A stretch of 7,103 bases of DNA from Myxococcales bacterium (GCA_020430865.1 JAGQIY010000731.1:1-7103), one strand, 5' to 3'; shown: positions 1 to 6,768, counted from the stretch's first letter. Numbers and translations: made by a program. The notes: generated by a model not told the origin, from the letters alone.

Positions 1-1700
1 AGCCAGGTCGCGGCACGACGCGGGTCGATCCTCGGCTCCAGCTCCACCAGATCCCGCACCCGCGCGAAGGCGAGGCTGGCGCCGGCGATGTCACCGAGGC
101 GTGACCTCAGTCGCGCCTCGGTGCCCCGAGCCTCCAGCTCCTCAGGCACGCGGGCCGGGACCTGGCGCAAGCGTGCGATGGCGGCCGGTATGTCACCGAG
201 CTCGGTGAGCACCCGCGCGAGGTCGATCAGCGCCCCCGCCGGCACCCGCCCCTGCGCCTCGCCCAGCTCGATGGCGCGTTCGAGCAGCGCCGCCGCGCGG
301 GCTCCGCGGCCCGCGTCAGAGAAGGCCTTGGCAAGGCCCCAGGTCGCCTCGGCGTCGTCTGGGCAGTAGCGCAGCGCGCGCTCGAAGCTCTTGCCCGCTT
401 CCCGGAGGAAACCTGCGGAGAGCAACTCGCGACCAGCGCGCAGGCAGACCCGATGGCGCGCTGCGGCTCCGCTCGCCGCGGCTTCGAGGTGCTCCGCGTC
501 GGACATCGCGCCCTGGATGTCGCCGCGCCCGAGCCGTGCGGCCAGGCGAGCCCAGCGCGCGCTGGCCTGACTGGGCGCCCGGGCCACCGCTTGATCCAGC
601 GCCCGGAAGCGCTCGCCTGCCTCCAGGCTGAGTTCGGAGAGGCGAAGCCACATCAGGGACGCCAGCGGCGCGTACACCTCCGCCGTGGCGAGCGCCTCCG
701 CCGCGGCCATTGCCCCCTGCACGTCCCCAGCGTGAGCCAGCAGTTCGACCCCCACCACGCCCGCCTCCGCGACGGGTCCGGTCTCGACCAGCAACCCGAG
801 CGCCGCTTCGCGACGGCCCTCCACCCAGGCGTCGATCTCAGCGACCTGCCGCGCCAGCACCGGGTGCCGAGGCGCACGCTCCAGTGCTGCCATCAGGTAT
901 TGCCGCGCGGTATCGACGGATCCGGCAGCCAGGTGATTGTCGGCCTCGGCCGCGAGCTCGGCGACCTCCAGCGCTCGAATCGTCCGCGCCGCCGAGGCAA
1001 GCGGCGGGAGTCGGCGGTCCAAGCGCACTCGCAGCCGCTCCGGCTCGGCCTCGAGGCTTCCCAGGCGCACGCCCGCCGCCGCCGCTGCACGCGCTCCGAG
1101 CGCCGGCAGGATGCTGCGCGCGAGCCTCCCCGCCACGTCCTCGATCCTCAGCACTCGTCCGACCCGCGCGGCGACCTTGCCGAGCAGCGAGTCCATCACG
1201 CGCAGCGCAGGCCCGAGCGGCGGCGCGCCCAGTCCCACCCCGCGCTCATCGCTGACGACCAGGCGCGCATGCCCTTCGACGGGCGCCCACAACACGTCGA
1301 AGGCCAACGCCTTCGTACCGTGGGCAACGCCGACACCGACTCCGCCAGGCAACGGCCAGAACGTCGCCTGAACGTCCTCGGAGACCCCGATCGCATCCCC
1401 CAGGCTCTTGCGCGTCCAGCGTTCGAGCTCGGCCAGGCCCAGCTCCAGCTCGGCGCACTCGAACTCCCCTCGGCGGTGCCGGAAGACCGGCACTCCGCCC
1501 GAGAGGTCCACGGGGAACGCCAGCCCCGGCAAGCTCACGGTCAGCCCCTGGACGCTCAGCGGACCAAGCTCGACGGGCTCGTACACCTCGAGGCCGAGCG
1601 CCCCTCGGGTCACCGTCAGGCGGATCGGTGTCCGATCGTCGCGCTCGGGGACGGCAATCGGGCGCTTCGGAGCTCTGGCGACGCGAGACGGCAAGGGCAC
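1..1700 (-). CDS. Large TPR-repeat protein with an uncharacterised N-terminal domain (partial; C-terminus beyond left edge)
   Basis: I do not recognise a named gene. The open frame runs from a GTG at 1700 to the left edge without a stop (566 full codons plus two bases). A TAG lies four codons upstream of the GTG and an AGGA sits four bases before it, so this start is well supported. Residues ~27-235 form a non-TPR domain that looks beta-rich at first (LTVTRGALGLEVYEPVELG, then SLPGLAFPVDLSGGVPVF at ~56-73), with an Ala-rich helical part at ~165-210. From ~241 to at least 557 the protein is a run of about eight helical pairs of TPR type; the clearest is CPDDAEATWGLAKAFSDAG followed by AALLERAIELG at ~446-480. 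TPR arrays are protein-binding scaffolds, but the partner is unknown. No signal peptide or membrane segment is visible, so it is probably cytoplasmic. It lies behind the mlaC terminator hairpin, so it may have its own promoter. Confidence 0.85.
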   Translation of the reverse strand, partial: MPLPSRVARAPKRPIAVPERDDRTPIRLTVTRGALGLEVYEPVELGPLSVQGLTVSLPGLAFPVDLSGGVPVFRHRRGEFECAELELGLAELERWTRKSLGDAIGVSEDVQATFWPLPGGVGVGVAHGTKALAFDVLWAPVEGHARLVVSDERGVGLGAPPLGPALRVMDSLLGKVAARVGRVLRIEDVAGRLARSILPALGARAAAAAGVRLGSLEAEPERLRVRLDRRLPPLASAARTIRALEVAELAAEADNHLAAGSVDTARQYLMAALERAPRHPVLARQVAEIDAWVEGRREAALGLLVETGPVAEAGVVGVELLAHAGDVQGAMAAAEALATAEVYAPLASLMWLRLSELSLEAGERFRALDQAVARAPSQASARWARLAARLGRGDIQGAMSDAEHLEAAASGAAARHRVCLRAGRELLSAGFLREAGKSFERALRYCPDDAEATWGLAKAFSDAGRGARAAALLERAIELGEAQGRVPAGALIDLARVLTELGDIPAAIARLRQVPARVPEELEARGTEARLRSRLGDIAGASLAFARVRDLVELEPRIDPRRAATW

Positions 1701-1789
1701 GGGATCCTACCAGTCCGGTTCGCCGTGCGCGCCTTTCCGGCGCAGAACACGGCTCCTCTCCCCCAAAAACCCAGGCGCGCCAAAGCGAA

Positions 1790-1814
1790 GAGGCCACCCG
1801 AATCGGGTGGCCTC
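1790..1814 (-). terminator. Stem-loop terminator after the mlaC-like gene
   Basis: A perfect 11-bp inverted repeat (GAGGCCACCCG / CGGGTGGCCTC) with a 3-base loop starts 17 bases beyond the mlaC stop codon. In the minus-strand reading it is followed by TTCGCTTT, a broken U-tract, so it is a good hairpin with an imperfect tail. It should stop or weaken read-through into the TPR gene, whose start is 90 bases further on. Confidence 0.7.
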
Positions 1815-1830
1815 AGTGCGCGCGGTCGGG

Positions 1831-2421
1831 TCAAGCGTCCTTGTCGCGCTTCTTCTTCATCAGGCGTATCAGCTCATCCCAGCCCTTCTTCTTCAAGATG
1901 CGCCTGAACTGGCTGCGATAGCCGCGAGTCAGGCTGCTGCCCTCGGTGACGATGTCGATGATCTTGAGGTTGCCCGCCCCGGACTCGACGACGTAGTCGA
2001 TGCTGAGGGGTTCCTCCCGCTTGTTCGTCTTGCTCTTGGCGACGGTCTTGACCAGGTACTTGCTGCCTGACTTGTCCTCGCCTTCGAAGCTGACCTTGTA
2101 GTCCAGGGTCTTGCGCAGGTTCTTCTCGTAGGCCTGACGGACCAGATCCTTGAGCAGGCTCTTGAACTCGCTGCGCTCGGCTTCGCTGCGCTTCTTCCAG
2201 GTCGACGACCCGAGCGACTTCTTCGCCAGCGTGTCGTAGTCGAGGATCTCGTCGAAGACGGCGTGGATCTTGGCCTTGTCGTCGCCTGCCTTCATCAGCT
2301 TCACCAGCTCTGACTGGCGCTCTTGCACGAAGCTCTCCGCCTTGCCCTTGGCCAGGGCGGCGCTTGGGAGCAGGAAGAGGGCCAGCAGGGTGAGGACTGA
2401 GAGGAAACTCTTTCGGTTCAT
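1831..2421 (-). CDS. MlaC/Ttg2D-family periplasmic phospholipid-binding protein (ABC transporter auxiliary component)
   Basis: MlaC proteins carry phospholipids across the periplasm between the outer membrane and an inner-membrane MlaFEDB ABC complex. The 196-residue product has a clear signal peptide (MNRKS, hydrophobic 6-18, AxA-type site ALA|K at 22-25). The mature part has the family pattern: an early ILDYDTLAKKSLGSSTW stretch, a helical KDLVRQAYEKNLRK stretch, and a C-terminal TEGSSLTRGYRSQFRRIL block that matches the MlaC 'G.SL...YRSQF..I' signature. E. coli MlaC is of similar size. An in-frame ATG exists 18 bases upstream (2439). I chose 2421 because it has GGCGGA six bases before it and because the predicted sigma-54 transcript (+1 near 2447) would leave only eight leader bases for the upstream ATG. 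The protein is unusually basic, with a KKKRDK tail. No mlaD, mlaE or mlaF is present, so it is an orphan here. Confidence 0.85.
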   Translation of the reverse strand: MNRKSFLSVLTLLALFLLPSAALAKGKAESFVQERQSELVKLMKAGDDKAKIHAVFDEILDYDTLAKKSLGSSTWKKRSEAERSEFKSLLKDLVRQAYEKNLRKTLDYKVSFEGEDKSGSKYLVKTVAKSKTNKREEPLSIDYVVESGAGNLKIIDIVTEGSSLTRGYRSQFRRILKKKGWDELIRLMKKKRDKDA

Positions 2422-2457
2422 GTTCGTTCCGCCATTCATGGGTTCCAGGGGGTTTTA

Positions 2458-2473
2458 CGCAACCCCGGTGCCA
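2458..2473 (-). promoter_or_regulatory. Sigma-54 (-24/-12) promoter of the mlaC-like gene
   Basis: Read on the minus strand, the element is TGGCACCGGGGTTGCG. It has the invariant GG and GC exactly ten bases apart, and all ten core bases of the sigma-54 consensus (TGGCAC, then TTGC). Only the bases just outside the core differ (C for G after TGGCAC, G for A/T after TTGC). The predicted start of transcription is about 2447, giving a leader of ~26 bases to the ATG at 2421. Sigma-54 promoters need an ATP-dependent enhancer-binding activator, so this gene should be under strict on/off control. Confidence 0.75.
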
Positions 2474-2503
2474 AACCTTCAAAGCCGCTCGCCACCGGCG
2501 CGT

Positions 2504-2522
2504 TAGAAGCGCCCGCCTTCTA
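2504..2522. promoter_or_regulatory. Dyad TAGAAG-N7-CTTCTA, candidate activator site
   Basis: The two 6-base arms are perfect inverted repeats separated by seven bases. The centre is near 2513, about 66 bases upstream of the predicted sigma-54 transcription start. Position and symmetry suit a dimeric DNA-binding regulator. No specific regulator can be named. Confidence 0.35.
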
Positions 2523-2528
2523 CCGCCA

Positions 2529-2542
2529 ATTTGCCGGCAAAT
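2529..2542. promoter_or_regulatory. Perfect 14-bp palindrome ATTTGCCGGCAAAT, candidate activator site
   Basis: All 14 bases are self-complementary, and the AT-rich ends stand out from GC-rich surroundings. The centre lies about 88 bases upstream of the predicted sigma-54 start, in the usual range for an enhancer bound by an NtrC-family activator. It is the strongest operator candidate in the window. Confidence 0.45.
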
Positions 2543-2553
2543 CATGCGCTTTC

Positions 2554-2569
2554 GCCGCGCTGGCGCGGC
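2554..2569. promoter_or_regulatory. Inverted repeat GCCGCGC-N2-GCGCGGC upstream of the mlaC-like gene
   Basis: Two perfect 7-base arms are separated by two bases, centred about 115 bases upstream of the predicted sigma-54 start. It may be a second activator half of the enhancer region, but its GC-only arms are more likely to occur by chance than those of its neighbour. Confidence 0.25.
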
Positions 2570-2616
2570 AAGCTGTCGCACTCATTTCCGAGCCTCGAAC
2601 CCCTGGACGGCTCGAG

Positions 2617-2633
2617 TCGAGGTGTGACCTCGA
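2617..2633 (-). terminator. Hairpin just after the PilS-like gene, possible terminator
   Basis: Perfect 7-base arms (TCGAGGT / ACCTCGA) with a 3-base loop begin 16 bases past the pilS stop. There is no U-run behind it in the minus-strand direction, so intrinsic termination would be weak. It could equally be an mRNA 3'-end stabiliser or a distal regulatory dyad of the next gene. Confidence 0.3.
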
Positions 2634-2649
2634 GAGCGTGGTCAGGGAG

Positions 2650-3975
2650 TCACACCGGCTCGGTCGCCGGGTCTGCTTCGAGTCTGGGGGCAACTACCCT
2701 GAACCTCGCCCCATGGCCTTCGCTGCTGTCCACTTCCACGCGAAAGCCATGCTCGTCGGCGATCCGCTTGACCACCGCGAGGCCGACGCCCGTCCCCTTC
2801 GAGCGCGTGGTGAAGAAGGCGTCGAACAAACGCTCCCGCGCCTCCTCTTCGATGCCGATGCCGTCGTCCTCCACGGCCAGCTCGTAGCCGGAGTCCACAT
2901 CGCTGAGCCGCACACGCACCTCGTCCCCCGCGCTGCTGGCCTGCACCGCGTTGCGCACCAGGTTCCAGACGAGCTGACGCATCTGAGCGCCGTCGGCCTC
3001 TATGAAGGCGTGGTCTGGCCCCAGATACACGACTTGCACGTCGCTCACGGCGCGCCCGGAGGTCGCCGAGAGCTCCACGACTTCCCGTGCGGTAACTGCC
3101 AGATCCATCCTCCGCCTGTCGGGTTTGCGGGGGCGAGAGAGATCCATCATGTCGGTGACCAAGTCGTTCAGTCGAGAGGACTCCCGCTGGATGATCTCGC
3201 ACAGCTGCTTGTCCTCCTCCGCCAGCGCCGAGCTGGTCTTCAACAGCTGAATCGAACCTGAAATCGACCCCAATGGGTTGCGGATCTCGTGCGCCAGACC
3301 AGCCGCCAGACGCCCCAGAGCCGCCATTCGTTCGGCCTCCTCGGCGCGCTCCTCCGCCGCCTGGATCTGGCCCCCCGCCTTCGCGAGGCGCTCGGCGAGG
3401 GTGCCGCTCAGCAACATCACCGTCACGATCACCAGCGAGTTGAGCAGCGAGTAGTAACCGAGCTCCTTCGGCGTGTAGACGTACGCCTGCAGCGGCTGAT
3501 CCGGAGGTGGACCGAGCCAACCGAGGTGTAGTGAGGTGACGAGCGTGCCGTAGCAAACGATGCCGCTAACCGCTGCGATGCCGGCCCCGCGGAAGCCGGT
3601 CAAGATCGCGCCGACGGCGCAGCTCAGGCCGTAGAGCGACGCAGCACCGCTGGATGCGCCACCAGACAGGTAGGCGAGCACGGTCCACACGACCTGATCG
3701 AAGATCACCTGAAGGTCTGCCAGCACCTCCAGGTGCTTGCCGCTCCGCAGCACCAAGCTGTAGATGCCCGCGAGAACGAACGAAGCGAACAACGTCAGGA
3801 GGGAGAGACGCGGCGTGAACTGGTCCAGCACCAGGGCGTCACCCTTGAGCCCCAGACCGCCGAGCAAGCCCAGCAGCAATGCGAGCAGCAACACTCGCCC
3901 GCCCGTGAGCCAGACCAGGCGCCGGGGCAGAGCTGCTCCGGCCAGCGCGTCAGGTATCCCGAGGGAAACAGCCAT
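2650..3975 (-). CDS. pilS: PilS-like six-TM sensor histidine kinase
   Basis: This 441-residue kinase should autophosphorylate on a histidine and pass the phosphate to a response regulator. About six hydrophobic segments fill residues ~22-192 (roughly 22-42, 58-78, 90-104, 112-127, 131-150, 174-192). A short charged coiled coil (~193-220) follows, then the H-box GRLAAGLAHEIRNPLGSISG with phospho-acceptor H229. The ATP-binding domain has the N-box (N338, N342), the G1 box DDGIGI at 370-375, the F-box FDAFFTT at 384-390 and the G2 box GTGVGLA at 394-400. All catalytic motifs are intact. The H-box context and six-TM sensor match PilS, which senses pilin in the membrane in the Pseudomonas system. 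It starts 64 bases after the pilC stop on the same strand, so the two are probably co-transcribed. Two things are odd: there is no room for a PAS domain between membrane and H-box, and no pilR follows. It could be another NtrB/PilS-family kinase; the pilC neighbour favours PilS. Confidence 0.85.
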   Translation of the reverse strand: MAVSLGIPDALAGAALPRRLVWLTGGRVLLLALLLGLLGGLGLKGDALVLDQFTPRLSLLTLFASFVLAGIYSLVLRSGKHLEVLADLQVIFDQVVWTVLAYLSGGASSGAASLYGLSCAVGAILTGFRGAGIAAVSGIVCYGTLVTSLHLGWLGPPPDQPLQAYVYTPKELGYYSLLNSLVIVTVMLLSGTLAERLAKAGGQIQAAEERAEEAERMAALGRLAAGLAHEIRNPLGSISGSIQLLKTSSALAEEDKQLCEIIQRESSRLNDLVTDMMDLSRPRKPDRRRMDLAVTAREVVELSATSGRAVSDVQVVYLGPDHAFIEADGAQMRQLVWNLVRNAVQASSAGDEVRVRLSDVDSGYELAVEDDGIGIEEEARERLFDAFFTTRSKGTGVGLAVVKRIADEHGFRVEVDSSEGHGARFRVVAPRLEADPATEPV

Positions 3976-3994
3976 CTCGTCTCACGACCTGCTG

Positions 3995-4017
3995 GCCGAG
4001 CCCGCGCTCAGCTCGGC
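3995..4017 (-). repeat. Hairpin between pilC and pilS
   Basis: Perfect 7-base arms (GCCGAGC / GCTCGGC) enclose a 9-base loop in the 64-base gap between the pilC stop and the pilS start. No U-tract follows. In a shared transcript it could act as a processing or stability element that sets the pilC:pilS ratio, but this is inference from position only. Confidence 0.35.
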
Positions 4018-4039
4018 GAGACTTCGCGCCCCGAGGCCA

Positions 4040-5254
4040 CTAGTCGCCCTTGATGTTGCCGGCGAGGTCGAAGATGGGCAGGTACATCGCGGCCAAGACG
4101 ACCCCGACCATGCCACCCACGCCGACCATCAGGATCGGCTCGATCATGCTGGTCAACGCCGCGACGGCGATGTCCGTCTCTTCCTCGTAGAAGTCGGCGA
4201 TCTTGTTCAGCATCTGATCCAGCGCGCCGGTTTGCTCGCCGACGGCGATCATCTGCACCACCATGTCAGGAAACACTTTCGTCTCCATCAACGGGTCGGC
4301 CATGTTCTTGCCCTCGCTGATCTTGCGGCGCACGTGCATGATGCCGTCTTCGATCAGCACGTTGCCCGAGGTCTTCGCGCAGATCTCCAGAGCGTCGAGG
4401 ATCGGCACGCCCGACTGCAGCAAGGTGCCCAGCGTGCGAGTGAAGCGGGCCACGGCGATCTTGCGCAACACCGGTCCGATGATCGGGATGTTGAGCATCA
4501 GGCGATGCCAGAAGTACTTCCCCTTGGGCTGGCGGTAGCTGTAGCTGACCGCGAAGACGATGGCGATCACGCCCACGACGATGAACGGCGAGTAGCTGAT
4601 GAAGCCGTTCGACAAGCTGATCATTATCTGAGTCAGCTTGGGGAGCTGCGCCTTGCCGCCGCCAAAGTCCTTGAACATGCCTTCGAAGGCCGGGATGACG
4701 AAGGTCAGGAGGATGGTCATGACGCCGACGGCGACCAGCACGACGATGCTCGGATACACCAGCGCACCACGCACCTGGGAGAGCAGCTTGGCTCGCTTCT
4801 CGAGGTAGACCGAGAGGCGCGCCATGATGGCGTCCAGGATGCCGCCGACCTCGCCGGCCTGAACCAGGTTGACGAACAGCTCGTCGAAGATCTTCGGGTG
4901 CCGCCGCAAGGAATCGCTGAACGTGGCGCCCTGCTCGACCGACGCCTTCACGTCGCGCAGGCAGTTGGCGAAGATCTTGTTCTTCTGCTGAGACGCGAGG
5001 ATGTCGAGGCACTGCACGAGGGGCAGCCCCGCGTCGACCATGGTGGAGAACAAACGGGTGAAGGTGACGAGCTCCTTGGTGCTCACCCCGGAGCCGAACT
5101 GGATGTTCCAGCCCTTGCTCCGCTTCTTGACCTTCACCGGGTTGAGCTGCTGCTGGCGAAGCTTGGCGTTGACGGCGTCCTCGGTGTCCGCCTCCATCAC
5201 GCCCTTGCGCATCTCACCGCTACGCGCTCGTGCTTCCCATGCAAATTCAGCCAT
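4040..5254 (-). CDS. pilC: Type IV pilus inner-membrane platform protein PilC (GspF family)
   Basis: PilC sits in the inner membrane and couples the PilB/PilT motor ATPases to pilin assembly and disassembly. The 404-residue product has the family layout. There is a short N-terminal segment (MAEFAWEARARSGE), which is the usual opening of PilC/GspF proteins. GspF domain 1 covers ~61-188 (VTFTRLFSTMVDAGLPLVQ), with the first membrane span at ~165-188. A second span lies at ~221-240. GspF domain 2 covers ~268-392 (FTRTLGTLLQSGVPILDAL; VGEQTGALDQML), with the last span at ~371-392. The frame opens further upstream (ATG at 5353), but the extra 33 residues do not resemble the family, and a candidate promoter overlaps that ATG, so 5254 is preferred; its Shine-Dalgarno (GGGAA) is weak. 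No pilB or pilT lies upstream: the next gene is a divergent hydrolase, so pilC heads this transcript. Confidence 0.95.
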   Translation of the reverse strand: MAEFAWEARARSGEMRKGVMEADTEDAVNAKLRQQQLNPVKVKKRSKGWNIQFGSGVSTKELVTFTRLFSTMVDAGLPLVQCLDILASQQKNKIFANCLRDVKASVEQGATFSDSLRRHPKIFDELFVNLVQAGEVGGILDAIMARLSVYLEKRAKLLSQVRGALVYPSIVVLVAVGVMTILLTFVIPAFEGMFKDFGGGKAQLPKLTQIMISLSNGFISYSPFIVVGVIAIVFAVSYSYRQPKGKYFWHRLMLNIPIIGPVLRKIAVARFTRTLGTLLQSGVPILDALEICAKTSGNVLIEDGIMHVRRKISEGKNMADPLMETKVFPDMVVQMIAVGEQTGALDQMLNKIADFYEEETDIAVAALTSMIEPILMVGVGGMVGVVLAAMYLPIFDLAGNIKGD

Positions 5255-5323
5255 AACCGACGGGTTCCCAACGTGTGCGCGGGCGGTGCTCCACCGCGAG
5301 CGCAGGGCAGTTCGTAACGAGCA

Positions 5324-5353
5324 AGGGTAGCTCGCTCCGGGCCCGCGGGTCAA
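5324..5353 (-). promoter_or_regulatory. Possible sigma-70 promoter of pilC
   Basis: On the minus strand TTGACC (5353-5348) is followed after 18 bases by TACCCT (5329-5324). The -35 box is 5/6 to consensus; the -10 box is only partial. It would give a leader of about 60 bases to the pilC ATG. It lies in the 150-base divergent gap shared with the hydrolase gene, for which I see no clear promoter. Confidence 0.3.
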
Positions 5354-5404
5354 AAGCGCGCCAATCGCCTGCGGTGTTCTCCCCGCTTATGCCTGAACAT
5401 CGCT

Positions 5405-6568
5405 ATGAGGTTCGACATGGACTCCCCCCCGCCCCGCCCCAGCTCAGGCACAGAGCCAACCAGCCCTGGTCCCGACGGCTGGTCGAAGCCGTTCACCAGC
5501 TTGCTCGAGCAGGAGATCGTGCAGGCTGGGGTCGCTCCTGGCGCGGTGCTCGGGGTCGCCCGACGCGCGCGGGGCCGCTGGAGTCGGGCGCTGGCCAGCA
5601 GCGGCCGGCTGGAGCCCGAGCCGACCGGCGCCCGCGTCGAGCCCACCACCGTGTACGACCTCGCCAGCGTCACGAAGCCGTTCGTCGCTTGCCTCGCGCT
5701 CGAGCACGCGCATCGAGCTCCCGGCTTCCTCGAGACCCGCGTGGGGGATCTGGTGAGCGAAGCGCGAGGCTCAGCCGCGGCCAGCGCGACCCTGCGCCAG
5801 CTGCTCAGTCATCGCGCGGGGCTCATGGCGCATCGAGAGCTCTTCGCGCCGGTGCGAGCGGGCAAGGCCGTCGCGTACTCCGAGCTTCTCGAGCTCGCCG
5901 CGCGGAGCTTCCGCCCGGAATGCAGTCCCGGCCCCGACCAGGTCCACGACGCGGTGTACAGCGACCTTGGCTACATCCTCGCTGGCGCGGCCCTCGAGGC
6001 GGCGACGGGGAGCTCGCTGGTGGACCAGCTCGCGGACCTGCGCACGCGTTGGCAGCTCCCCGGAGTGCTGTGCGCCGCCGAGCGACTCCCGGAGGGCTCG
6101 CTGGTCGCGCCGACGGAGGACGTGGCGTGGCGGGGTGGGCGACTGCACGCCGTGGTGCACGACGAGAACGCTTGGGTGCTACGAGGGCTCGGGCTGTGTG
6201 GTCACGCGGGCGCGTTTGCCGAGGTCTCGAGCGTGCTCGAGTTCGGCGTGCGCTTGGTCGACAGCCTGAACCGCGAAGGTCCATTGTCCCGCGCGCTGCT
6301 CGCCGAGAGTCTCGAGCCTCGGCCGGGCGGCTCTCACCGCCTGGGCTTCGATGGCCGCTCGGCAGGCTCCTCGTCCGGCTCTCTGTTCAGCGACGCGAGC
6401 TTTGGCCACCTGGGCTTCACGGGCACCAGCTTGTGGTGCGACCCGCGGGCCGAACTCGTGGTGGTGCTGCTGACGAATCGGGTGTGCCCGAGTCGAGACA
6501 ACACGCGCATCCGTCAGGCCAGGCCCCGTATCCACGACGCCATCCACCGCCGCGCGCTGCCAGCTTGA
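5405..6568 (+). CDS. Serine beta-lactamase-fold hydrolase (class C/PBP-like, Pfam beta-lactamase family)
   Basis: The 387-residue protein has the active-site motifs of penicillin-binding-protein-like serine hydrolases: S88-V-T-K91 (SxxK, nucleophile and general base, in DLASVTKPF), Y185-S-D (second motif, YxN position), and H335-LGFTGT (in place of KTG). Other family marks are LLSHRAGL at 133-140, the [19 protein letters not shown] block at 251-269, and [16 protein letters not shown] at 355-370. The HDEN and HxGFTGT pattern resembles the branch that includes the B. subtilis muropeptide amidase AmiE (YbbE), so a peptidoglycan-fragment amidase or peptidase is plausible; an esterase cannot be excluded. 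No signal peptide or lipobox is seen: the N-terminus is Pro/Ser-rich, so the enzyme appears cytoplasmic. The start could also be the ATG at 5417, which has an AGG six bases before it and would remove four residues. It is divergent from pilC with no obvious functional tie. Confidence 0.9.
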
Positions 6569-6768
6569 GGCGCCGACGGCTTGTGGACGGCTCCTGCTCG
6601 ATCCGCACGCCGCTCCCCTCCCCCCCAAATCCCCAGATCCTCGGCGCGGGCTGCGGACGTCCAGCCGCCCGTGAACAAACGACGAGTCCAGCTCGAGATC
6701 GGGTCGACGCTGGCGGCGTTTTGGGCTTTAGTCGGGCCCAAGTACCGCTCTGGAGAGCAATCAAGACG

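Noticed and set aside
453..1907. Long plus-strand open frame (484 codons) opposite the TPR gene
   Set aside because: Its product is Arg/Gln/His/Pro-rich with no domain pattern, and the opposite strand encodes a coherent TPR protein throughout; it is a GC-rich antisense shadow that also runs into the mlaC gene.
2422..2439. Upstream ATG for the mlaC-like gene at 2439
   Set aside because: It would sit only about eight bases from the predicted sigma-54 transcript start with no SD, and would add polar residues before a normal signal peptide.
3764..5317. Long plus-strand open frame (517 codons) opposite pilC
   Set aside because: Composition is Asp/His/Gln/Arg/Leu-rich low-complexity, typical of the antisense of a membrane protein gene, and the minus strand is an unmistakable PilC.
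5255..5353. 33-residue N-terminal extension of PilC from the ATG at 5353
   Set aside because: It does not resemble PilC/GspF N-termini, and a candidate promoter overlaps that ATG; MAEFAW at 5254 is the family-like start.
5346..5372. Possible sigma-54 promoter of pilC (TGGCGCG followed by TTTTGAC on the minus strand)
   Set aside because: The essential GC of the -12 element is AC here, so the match fails at an invariant position.
5424..5430. Seven-C run at the start of the hydrolase gene as a phase-variation tract
   Set aside because: Runs of this length are expected in GC-rich Pro codons, and nothing else points to slippage control.
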